Assembly: GCA_945896925.1 (NCBI GenBank)
Contig: CAMDEV010000005.1
Coordinates: 1-35,441 of the forward strand
Direction: 5' to 3'
DNA: 35,441 nucleotides
DNA from: Auritidibacter sp. Marseille-P8566
Lineage (GTDB): Bacteria; Actinomycetota; Actinomycetes; Actinomycetales; Microbacteriaceae
The first letter of the stretch is position 1; each line of letters begins with the position of its first letter. The position numbers were made by a program, and so were the translations under genes. This document shows, piece by piece, positions 27,912-35,441 of this stretch. The notes under the pieces were generated by a model. That model ran no database searches, was not told the DNA's origin, and saw only the letters and a list, made by a program, of their open reading frames with translations.

Positions 27912-29120
27912 CAAAGAAGCGAAGAGAAGATAAGTCTCGGCGTTACCTTTAACAAAATCTGGTCTGCAGCAATGTTCAGTAAGTTTGCAGACGGTCTTTT
28001 TGGTGCAGCTATTCCATTGCTAGCTGCGTCCCTCACCAGAGATCCAATCCTCATCGCTATTCAAGCGAACCTCTTTCTCTTACCTTGGCTCCTCTTTGCT
28101 ATTCCTATTGGAGCTCTTGTCGATCGGCTCAATAGAAGAGCTGCAATGTTGATGGTTCAATCAAGCAGAGTGCTGATTGGGGTAGCTCTTGCTGGTCTCA
28201 TCGTTTCTGGTGAGATGAACTTTATTTGGCTGGCTACGCTGACCTTTGTCTTCGGGGTATCAGAAGTTGTCTATGACACGGCCACCCAGTCAACCATCCC
28301 AACATTGCTCTCTGAGGGCCAGTTGGAAAAGGGAAATTCTAGGCTTCAGATCGCGGACACCATCATGCAGGGGTTTGTTGGTATGCCTCTTGGCGGCTTT
28401 ATATTTGCAACTGCAGCCTTTATTCCATTCCTAGGCGTCTCGGCGTGCTACCTGATTGCAGTTCTCCTTGTTCTCAGCATCGCAAGAGATGCTTTGCAAC
28501 CAAACGTGGAGATCAAGGCAGCGGATAGACAGAAACTCAAGCATGAAATCAGGGAGGGTCTCCAGTATTTATGGAGCAACAAGGTTTTGTTCCGTTTGGT
28601 CGTTACCACTGGCTTTATCGGTTTCTGCTACGCGATGGGATCGGCAACCCAGGTTTTGTTCATTCTGGATTACTTACAGGTAGCCGAAGCTAATTATGGT
28701 TGGGTGCTCGTCCCATTAGGCATCGGCGCACTCATCGGAGCTGTATCAACTTCAAGGTTCTCAGCCAAAGTTGGTCGAAGCAAGGCTTTGGCAATCACCC
28801 TTCCTGCATCTGCAGCCTCCCTGCTTGCCGGTGGGCTATCTTCTAATGTCTATTGGTATATGTTCACGCTGCTGTTCCAAGGATTGTTCATCGCTTATTG
28901 GAACATCCTCCTTATGTCGACGTATCACACCATGATTCCAAACGAAATATTTGGAAGAATTCACGGTGCTAGAAGAACAATCGTCTGGGGACTTATGCCT
29001 ATCGGTGGTTTGATTGGTGGTTTACTGGCGAAGATAGATTTGACCGTCCCACTTATTGCTGGTGGAGCAATCGCAACCGTCTTCGCCCTAAGCTCATACC
29101 GGTTCATCAGATCTATTTAG
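27909..29120 (+). CDS. MFS transporter
   Basis: About 12 hydrophobic segments; FADGLFGAAIPLLAASLTRDP, GALVDRLNRRAAMLMVQSSR. Confidence 0.88.
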   Translation: MQRSEEKISLGVTFNKIWSAAMFSKFADGLFGAAIPLLAASLTRDPILIAIQANLFLLPWLLFAIPIGALVDRLNRRAAMLMVQSSRVLIGVALAGLIVSGEMNFIWLATLTFVFGVSEVVYDTATQSTIPTLLSEGQLEKGNSRLQIADTIMQGFVGMPLGGFIFATAAFIPFLGVSACYLIAVLLVLSIARDALQPNVEIKAADRQKLKHEIREGLQYLWSNKVLFRLVVTTGFIGFCYAMGSATQVLFILDYLQVAEANYGWVLVPLGIGALIGAVSTSRFSAKVGRSKALAITLPASAASLLAGGLSSNVYWYMFTLLFQGLFIAYWNILLMSTYHTMIPNEIFGRIHGARRTIVWGLMPIGGLIGGLLAKIDLTVPLIAGGAIATVFALSSYRFIRSI

Positions 29121-29122
29121 AT

Positions 29123-30019
29123 TTAGTCTTTTCCGACAACCCAATCGCAGGCAGATTTTAGAGTTGGGTGCTTGAAAACGAAACCGGTTGCTTCCAATCT
29201 TGCTGAACTCATCTTCTGACTGCAGAGCAGAAGCTCCTGAGCTCCTTCTCTAAATGCGATCTTTAGAGCAAAAGCTGGAACTGGAATAAGTGTTGGTTTG
29301 CCCAAGGCTTTACCAAGTGCCTTAACAAGTTGTTTACAAGTTGCTGGTTCTGGTGCGGTTAGGTTGTATGGGCCTGAAGCAGAGGGAGTGTTGATTAGAT
29401 GAATAATTGCTCTAGCTTCATCAGGAAGGGATATCCAAGCCCACCACTGCTTACCGTTACCCAGCTTGCCACCAACTCCTGCTCGAAGAATTGGAAGTAA
29501 TCTGCCTAGAGCACCTTTTGTTCTAGAAAGCACCATGGTTGTTCTAACCTGAACTACTCGAACACCGGATGGAGATTTCAGTGCTTCACGCTCCCACTGG
29601 CTAGCAAGGTCGGCTAGGAAACCTTCCCCCTTGGGAGCTGTTTCAACCAGCAAAGTGTCACCGGTATCTCCATAGATACCAGAGGCAGAACCAGAGACTA
29701 AGACCTTGGGTTTGTTGCTGCATTTCTGGATTGCCTGAACGATAGTTTTAGTCGACTCAACTCGAGACTGAATGAGTTCCTTCTTGTATTCCTTAGTCCA
29801 AGGAAGCTTTCCGGTTGTTGCCCCAGCTAGGTTGACGATTGCATCAATTGAATCCATCACGGTTGGATCTAAGGTCAGCGTGGTCGGATCCCAGAAGACT
29901 TCATTCTCATTTTGAACTTCTCTTCTGACTAGAACAACAGGAGTGTGACCAAGTTGCTTCAACTGGGCTTGTAATTCAGTTCCGACTAGACCGCTTGCCC
30001 CTGAGATTAAGACTCTCAT
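29123..30019 (-). CDS. TIGR01777-family NAD-dependent epimerase/dehydratase (SDR)
   Basis: MRVLISGASGLVGTELQAQLKQLGH, VNLAGATTGKLPWTKEYKKELIQSRVESTKTIV, SGSASGIYGDTGD, QWWAWISLPDEARAIIHLI. Confidence 0.9.
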   Translation of the reverse strand: MRVLISGASGLVGTELQAQLKQLGHTPVVLVRREVQNENEVFWDPTTLTLDPTVMDSIDAIVNLAGATTGKLPWTKEYKKELIQSRVESTKTIVQAIQKCSNKPKVLVSGSASGIYGDTGDTLLVETAPKGEGFLADLASQWEREALKSPSGVRVVQVRTTMVLSRTKGALGRLLPILRAGVGGKLGNGKQWWAWISLPDEARAIIHLINTPSASGPYNLTAPEPATCKQLVKALGKALGKPTLIPVPAFALKIAFREGAQELLLCSQKMSSARLEATGFVFKHPTLKSACDWVVGKD

Positions 30020-30306
30020 TTTGCAGCCTCACTGAATGGGCCGAAGACTGGGTTCCACGCTTCGATAGTTCTTTCGCCGATCATGCCAGCTAGTTCGAAC
30101 GGATCGCCATCAAGAAGAGTGTTTAGCTCTTCAATGGAATCTGCTTTGAAGACCAGCAATGCTGCTGGTCTATCAACCATTGGGCCAGAGGCTAACAAAG
30201 TTCCCTTTTCAAGAAGCTGAGCCAACCACTCACGGTGGGTAGGTCTAACCTGGTTCAGTTCAATTGGGTCTGCGTCATAACCGTAGGTCACTACAAAAAC
30301 ACTCAT
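30016..30306 (-). CDS. YciI-family protein
   Basis: RPTHREWLAQLLEKGTLLASGPMVDRPAALLVFKADSIEELNTLLDGDPFELAGM. Confidence 0.9.
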   Translation of the reverse strand: MSVFVVTYGYDADPIELNQVRPTHREWLAQLLEKGTLLASGPMVDRPAALLVFKADSIEELNTLLDGDPFELAGMIGERTIEAWNPVFGPFSEAAK

Positions 30307-31487
30307 TACTTTTTATCCTTTTCATGTTCACTTGCTAAGAAGCTTGGGGTAATTGAAATTGCGGCTATCGCAACTAAGAGCGCTACGAAATCTAGTCCGG
30401 CAGCAAAAGCGAATGAGGTTGTGCTGTTCATCGTGTCAACAATAATTCCGGCGACGGCAGCACCAGCACCGTAACCAATATTCTGGCCGCTTCCAATCCA
30501 ACCGTAGACCTCAGTCGAATCATCTAGCGAAACCGCTTTACTAATAATTGAAGCCATTGTTGCAAAGGCTGTGGCAACACCAATGCCTGAAATGAATAGG
30601 CAAACACCTAACCAAATTGGATCTGTCGCGTTGAAGAAAATGAGTAAGTCTCCCAAGAGCACTACAGCTAACTGCTTTGATAGAGCAAGCGGTGATCGCG
30701 CTCGGTGCCCGAATGCCAAACCACCCAGGACAGAGCCAATAGATAGCATTGCGATAACAAAGCCAGCTTCTGCTTCACCAACCGCGGCAACGGCACCAAT
30801 CTCAAGAGCTGAAAAAGAGCCAACAAAGAGAAGGTTGATGACAATCATTACCTTCACCAATTTGGACCGAAGAACTGAACCCATTCGCTTGGTTGACCTA
30901 GGTATTGGTGCTCCATGAACCAACGGAAGTAGTGCAAACCAGATGCCACCGACTAGTTGAACAACGGCCATCACGATCATCGGAACAAGCGTGTTAGTGG
31001 TTGCTATAAGAACAGTTGCTAGCACTGGACCCAAGATCCAAATGATTTCCTGCAAGATTGCATCAACTGAAAACAGAGTGTTTCTCTGTGCTTCATCTTT
31101 TACTAGCGTTGGATAAACGGTTCTAGCCGCCGGTTGAATCGGGGGCATAGAAAGACCTAGAACTAGAGAAACGGCAATTGCCGCACTTGAACTCATAGGC
31201 ACGAAGCCAATCAGGAGATAACAGATTGGGGCGATGATTGTCGTTACAAGGACCACCGGTCTAATACCAACAACAGCCATCCAGCGACCAAGGATTGGTG
31301 AGGAAAGAGCCCCACCCAGTGTTGAAGCTCCAATTGCAAGACCAGCAATCGTGTAGTTGTTGTAGATGTGCTCTAAGTGAATAGCAAAGGTGATGGTTTG
31401 CATACCAAAAGCGAATCGGGCTAGCAGTTGCGACCAAACCACCACGGCTACGCCGCGGACCTTGAACAACTCGATATAGGTTCGCAT
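30306..31487 (-). CDS. MFS transporter
   Basis: Multiple TM segments; TAATG overlap with yciI-like gene. Confidence 0.88.
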   Translation of the reverse strand: MRTYIELFKVRGVAVVVWSQLLARFAFGMQTITFAIHLEHIYNNYTIAGLAIGASTLGGALSSPILGRWMAVVGIRPVVLVTTIIAPICYLLIGFVPMSSSAAIAVSLVLGLSMPPIQPAARTVYPTLVKDEAQRNTLFSVDAILQEIIWILGPVLATVLIATTNTLVPMIVMAVVQLVGGIWFALLPLVHGAPIPRSTKRMGSVLRSKLVKVMIVINLLFVGSFSALEIGAVAAVGEAEAGFVIAMLSIGSVLGGLAFGHRARSPLALSKQLAVVLLGDLLIFFNATDPIWLGVCLFISGIGVATAFATMASIISKAVSLDDSTEVYGWIGSGQNIGYGAGAAVAGIIVDTMNSTTSFAFAAGLDFVALLVAIAAISITPSFLASEHEKDKK

Positions 31488-31501
31488 TTGTCTTAAGCCT
31501 A
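31485..31501 (-). promoter_or_regulatory. Putative leaderless promoter of MFS gene (-10 TAGGCT, 8 nt before ATG)
   Basis: Reverse complement TAGGCT-taagacaa-ATG; no SD. Confidence 0.5.
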
Positions 31502-31529
31502 ACCGAGGCTAAAGACAATCAATTTAGGG

Positions 31530-33041
31530 CTAAATCCAGGAAGGTAGCCACATTCGCCAATGCCAGTGTTCATAACTAATCCACTGCCCAACCCAGATCG
31601 GGTAGAAGAAAGCTGAGGCAGCTAGCACCAACAAGACAAATCCACCAATCAGTTTGGCTGTGAGTCTCTTTGATTCTGTATTCCTAAACCAAGACCTAAG
31701 GCCTGCCACCAAGAGAAGAATCAACCATGGTTCAAAAGCAATCACATAAAACTCAAACACAGTTCTATTTGTCAGAGCTAACCAAGGAACATAGCCAGCG
31801 ATAAGGCCAAGGCTAATCAAAGTGGTGATCTTGTCTCTGGTTCTAAACCATGAAGCTATTAAGACTCCGGTCGCTAGAACAGCTGCCCACCAGATCAGTG
31901 GATTACCTAATGGAGTGATGGCTGAAACACATTCTGCAGTTGGAGTGTCACCGAAGCAACCTGTTGCTCGCTGATCCCAGAAAAACGAAGTTGGTCTCAA
32001 CATGAAGGGCCAGGTCAGGGGGTTAGAAGCGTATGGGTGAGAAGCGTGAAGGTTCACATGGAATTGATAGATGTCTACGTGATAGTGCCAGAAGGATTGC
32101 AGAGACTTTGGAACCCAAGCTAACAAACCAGTCAGAGCGTTGCCGTTTTCCCAGGCCCACCTTCTACCCCAACCGTTGTTGGTTAAGAACCAGCCGGACC
32201 AACTCAGGATGTAGGTAGCGAGCATTGGGAATAGCACTAGAACTGAAGAGAAGATTCCCTGATTTAAGGATGGTAGCAACCAAAACTTTGGTGAGAGTTT
32301 TGACTCCGAAGACTTTTGGATTTTCTGATGAATTCTGTAGTTCAGGTTTGCTTCACTCAGGATGATGTATGCGAGGAAGACAGCAACAAAATAGAGTCCG
32401 GACCATTTCACAGCTGTTGCTAAACCTAGTGAAACGGCCATGGCTAGTAGCCAAGGTCTTTTGTAGGTATTGAGTCTGACTTCTTGTCTATCTCTTAATA
32501 AGAAGTAGAAAGCCAGAATTACAAAGAAACCAAGAATTTGATCTAGTAGAGCTGTTCTTGAAAGAACAATGCCAACCCCATCAACGGCAAAAAATAGTCC
32601 AGCTAGAACTGCCCAAATTGTGGATCTAAATATCAACTTAGCGCTTGCCATGGTCAGCCACACTGCAGCAACTCCAGCAAGGGCCACCATGATGCGCCAA
32701 CCAATAGGATTACCCGCACCAAAGATGAGCATCCCCAAACCAATGATCCATTTACCAAGGGGTGGGTGAACCACGAATGAAGGTTCACCTGTTAAACCTT
32801 TGGGGTTACCGTTTGCAAAGGAGAGATCTGCGCCGCTAGACCATGAGCCTTCGTAACCCGAATGGATTAGCGAGTATGCGTCTTTGACGTAGTAAGTCTC
32901 ATCAAAGACCAGCGTTTGCGGGTATGCAAGGTCATAAAGCCTGAGTATGGCAGCTAACACCAACACGATGATTGGTGCCCAGCGGTTGAATAAGGCAAAT
33001 CTAGCTGGGTTAGCTGTGAGCCTTAGAAAGAGGGTTAGCAC
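31530..33041 (-). CDS. Dolichyl-phosphate-mannose-protein mannosyltransferase (PMT/GT39)
   Basis: LVFDETYYVKDAYSLIHSGYEG, VHPPLGKWIIGLGMLIFG, SYEHWHWRMWLPSWI; polytopic. Confidence 0.93.
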   Translation of the reverse strand: MLTLFLRLTANPARFALFNRWAPIIVLVLAAILRLYDLAYPQTLVFDETYYVKDAYSLIHSGYEGSWSSGADLSFANGNPKGLTGEPSFVVHPPLGKWIIGLGMLIFGAGNPIGWRIMVALAGVAAVWLTMASAKLIFRSTIWAVLAGLFFAVDGVGIVLSRTALLDQILGFFVILAFYFLLRDRQEVRLNTYKRPWLLAMAVSLGLATAVKWSGLYFVAVFLAYIILSEANLNYRIHQKIQKSSESKLSPKFWLLPSLNQGIFSSVLVLFPMLATYILSWSGWFLTNNGWGRRWAWENGNALTGLLAWVPKSLQSFWHYHVDIYQFHVNLHASHPYASNPLTWPFMLRPTSFFWDQRATGCFGDTPTAECVSAITPLGNPLIWWAAVLATGVLIASWFRTRDKITTLISLGLIAGYVPWLALTNRTVFEFYVIAFEPWLILLLVAGLRSWFRNTESKRLTAKLIGGFVLLVLAASAFFYPIWVGQWISYEHWHWRMWLPSWI

Positions 33042-33071
33042 TTCTTCTATGTTAGTTTGCGAGAATAGAGC

Positions 33072-33905
33072 ATGCTCATTTTGGCGGCAACACCCATCGG
33101 CAATCTCTCAGATGCCTCGGCAAGACTTACAGAGCATCTTGGCTCAGTCAAATACATTGCCGCTGAAGACACCAGAACCCTCCTCAAGCTAGCCCGTGGG
33201 TTAGGAGTGAAACTAGACGCCAAGCTCTTTAGCCTTCACGAACACAATGAAGCAGAGCGAGTCACCCAATTACTTGAAATAGCCCAAACCGAGGATGTCT
33301 TGGTGGTTAGCGATGCTGGTATGCCAACTGTTTCAGATCCTGGGTTTGTTCTAGTTAGAGCAGCTATAGAAGCAGGTGTTGAGGTAACGGTGATTCCAGG
33401 ACCTTCAGCTGTTCTTGCTGCTTTGGCAGTTTCAGGTTTACCAACTGACAGATTCAGTTTTGAAGGATTCCTGCCTAGAAAAGCAGGAGACCGCAAGCGC
33501 CTATTCCAAGAACTACTCACTGACCCTAGAACTCTGATCTTCTTCGAATCTCCGCATCGCATCGAGCAGAGCCTCAGAGATGCAATCACAGTATTTGGCT
33601 CCGACAGGAAAGCAACAGTGTCCAGAGAGCTCACTAAGAAGTTCGAACAAACGGTCAGGGGAACTCTCGCAGAACTTGCTACCTGGGCAGAAAGCGAACC
33701 TCGAGGTGAGATTGTTCTGGTTATTGCAGGCGCAGAGCCAACAGAACCAGCAGATGTCCATGACACTGATCTGCTGTCTGAAGTTGAATCAGTTAGAGCC
33801 ACCGGTCTATCTCTGAAACAATCCGTAGCCGAGGTTGCTGCCAAGCACTCAGTGAGCAAGAGTGAGCTGTATCAAGCTGTGCTTGATGCTAGAGCCAAGG
33901 ATTGA
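33072..33905 (+). CDS. rsmI: 16S rRNA (cytidine1402-2'-O)-methyltransferase RsmI
   Basis: MLILAATPIGNLSDAS, AAEDTRTLLKL, VVSDAGMPTVSDPGFVLVRAAIEAGVEVTVIPGPSAVLAALAVSGLPTDRFSFEGFLPRK. Confidence 0.95.
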   Translation: MLILAATPIGNLSDASARLTEHLGSVKYIAAEDTRTLLKLARGLGVKLDAKLFSLHEHNEAERVTQLLEIAQTEDVLVVSDAGMPTVSDPGFVLVRAAIEAGVEVTVIPGPSAVLAALAVSGLPTDRFSFEGFLPRKAGDRKRLFQELLTDPRTLIFFESPHRIEQSLRDAITVFGSDRKATVSRELTKKFEQTVRGTLAELATWAESEPRGEIVLVIAGAEPTEPADVHDTDLLSEVESVRATGLSLKQSVAEVAAKHSVSKSELYQAVLDARAKD

Positions 33906-33930
33906 AAGCCCAAGCGTTAAGATTGTAAAG

Positions 33931-35441
33931 ATGTCTACCAACACCTCAGGTCAATCGTTTTATGTGACGACACCCATCTTCTATGTGAACGATGCCCCGC
34001 ACATCGGACATGCCTATACCGAGGTTGCTGCTGATGTATTAGCCAGATGGCACCGTCAACGAGGTGAGGACAGCTTCCTGCTAACTGGAACCGATGAGCA
34101 CGGTGAAAAGGTTCTAAGAACTGCAGCTGCCAATAAGAGCACTCCTCAGGACTGGACAGACAAGCTTGTTCACGATGCTTGGCTGCCAGTACTTGAAACC
34201 ATCGACATCGACAACCAAGATTTCATTAGGACAACTGAACCGAGACATGAAGCTAACGTTCAGAAGTTCATGCAGAAGCTCTATGACACTGGTTTCATTT
34301 ACCAGGGCTCATTCAAAGGTGCATACTGCGTTGGCTGTGAGGAATACAAGAACAAAGCAGACCTAGTCGATGGCACCGGAGAATTCGAAGGTCAGGATGT
34401 TTGTGCGATTCACTCAAAGCCGGTTGAACAACTAGAAGAAAACAACTACTTCTTTAGATTGAGCCAGTTCGAACAACCACTATTAGATTTCTTCGAGCAG
34501 AACCCAAACTTCATTCAACCTGAATCAGCTAAGAACGAAGTCATATCTTTTGTTAGACGTGGACTAGAAGACCTTTCAATCTCAAGATCTAAGGAAAAGT
34601 TCGATTGGGGAATCGATATCCCTTGGGATGATTCACACATTACCTACGTTTGGTTTGATGCACTTCTGAACTACATCACTGCCATTGGTTATGGCCAGGA
34701 CGATACAGAGTTCAACAAGAGATGGCCAGCGACAGTTCAAATTGTTGGTAAGGACATCCTGCGCTTCCACGCAGTGATTTGGCCGGCAATGCTGATGGCA
34801 GCAGATATCAAACCCCCACAGCAAATCTTTGGTCACGGCTGGTTACTTGTCGGTGGCGAGAAGATGTCAAAATCTAAGCTCACCGGTATTGCTCCTAACC
34901 AGATCACCGACATTTTTGGTTCAGATGCTTTCCGTTACTACTTCATGAAAGCTATTGCTTTTGGTCAAGATGGATCATTTAGCTGGGAAGACCTATCTGC
35001 TAGATACCAAGCAGAACTTGCTAACGGTTTTGGAAACCTAGCTTCAAGAACTCTTGCTATGGTCAGAAGGTACTTCGATGGTGTTCTCCAAACCCCCGGC
35101 CAATACACCGATGCAGATAACCAGGTAATTGAAGTTGCTAGAACTGCTGTTCTGAATGCAGATAGAGCAATTGATGTCGTTGCTATTCAAGATGCCATTA
35201 CTGCTACCTGGACATTGGTTGATGAACTAAATAACTACATCACCGTCCAAGAGCCTTGGGTATTAGCCAAGGACGAAGCTAACCGTGAGCGTCTAGGCAC
35301 TGTCCTATACGTTGCCTGCGAAGGGCTTAGAGTGCTTTCAGTGCTGCTTGCCCCAATAACACCTAAGGCAACTGCAAAGCTCTGGGCAGCTCTCACCGAG
35401 GGCAAGCTGGGAGATCTGACTGATCAGAGACTTACCGAAGC
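33931..35441 (+). CDS. metG: Methionyl-tRNA synthetase, 3' truncated by window edge
   Basis: FYVTTPIFYVNDAPHIGHAYTEVAADVLARWHRQRGEDSFLLTGTDEHGEK; KMSKSK motif; frame open to end of window (absent from ORF track for that reason). Confidence 0.97.
   Translation, partial: MSTNTSGQSFYVTTPIFYVNDAPHIGHAYTEVAADVLARWHRQRGEDSFLLTGTDEHGEKVLRTAAANKSTPQDWTDKLVHDAWLPVLETIDIDNQDFIRTTEPRHEANVQKFMQKLYDTGFIYQGSFKGAYCVGCEEYKNKADLVDGTGEFEGQDVCAIHSKPVEQLEENNYFFRLSQFEQPLLDFFEQNPNFIQPESAKNEVISFVRRGLEDLSISRSKEKFDWGIDIPWDDSHITYVWFDALLNYITAIGYGQDDTEFNKRWPATVQIVGKDILRFHAVIWPAMLMAADIKPPQQIFGHGWLLVGGEKMSKSKLTGIAPNQITDIFGSDAFRYYFMKAIAFGQDGSFSWEDLSARYQAELANGFGNLASRTLAMVRRYFDGVLQTPGQYTDADNQVIEVARTAVLNADRAIDVVAIQDAITATWTLVDELNNYITVQEPWVLAKDEANRERLGTVLYVACEGLRVLSVLLAPITPKATAKLWAALTEGKLGDLTDQRLTE

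Noticed and set aside
27114-27914. 266-aa minus-strand ORF rich in Phe/Ala (FFATAFFGAAFFTAGLRATV repeats)
   Set aside because: Antisense shadow of the H1-like Lys/Ala repeat gene; the repeats come from AAG/GCT codons read backward.
33236-33859. Minus-strand ORF of 207 aa opposite rsmI
   Set aside because: Fully antisense to rsmI with no domain signature.

Overview
This window is a low-to-mid GC actinobacterial chromosome segment. The gene content and synteny (IspDF fusion, UgpC, XPB plus its helicase-associated partner, DUF3027/DUF2530/serC, PMT-rsmI-metG) look like Microbacteriaceae. It is mostly core genome: ispDF, cysS, rlmB, sugar-ABC ATPase, DsbA-like protein, msrB, csp, CIRCE-controlled groL, a two-component system, XPB helicase, serC, DtxR/MntR-type regulator, NlpC/P60 endopeptidase, HNH protein, FmdB, 5-FTHF cyclo-ligase, GNAT, H1-like protein, two MFS transporters, PMT, rsmI, metG, tRNA-Thr(TGT) and tRNA-Arg(CCT). 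I see no CRISPR array, prophage, transposon or obvious defence island. The observations most worth a second look are: (i) a 1215-aa SF1-helicase/MTES_1575-like nuclease fusion whose catalytic motifs look degenerate at both ends; (ii) an H1-like Lys/Ala repeat protein with a strong internal RBS+ATG that could give a tail-only isoform, and a similar tail on a sugar-ABC ATPase; (iii) a lone WXG100 gene whose Shine-Dalgarno lies in a perfect hairpin; (iv) an SD-preceded 26-codon micro-ORF abutting its own terminator upstream of an HNH gene; (v) a second, degenerate CIRCE 33 bp upstream of the consensus CIRCE at groL; (vi) recurrent TANNNT-N6-8-start arrangements suggesting leaderless transcription. 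All family assignments come from recognising motifs by eye; no searches were run.
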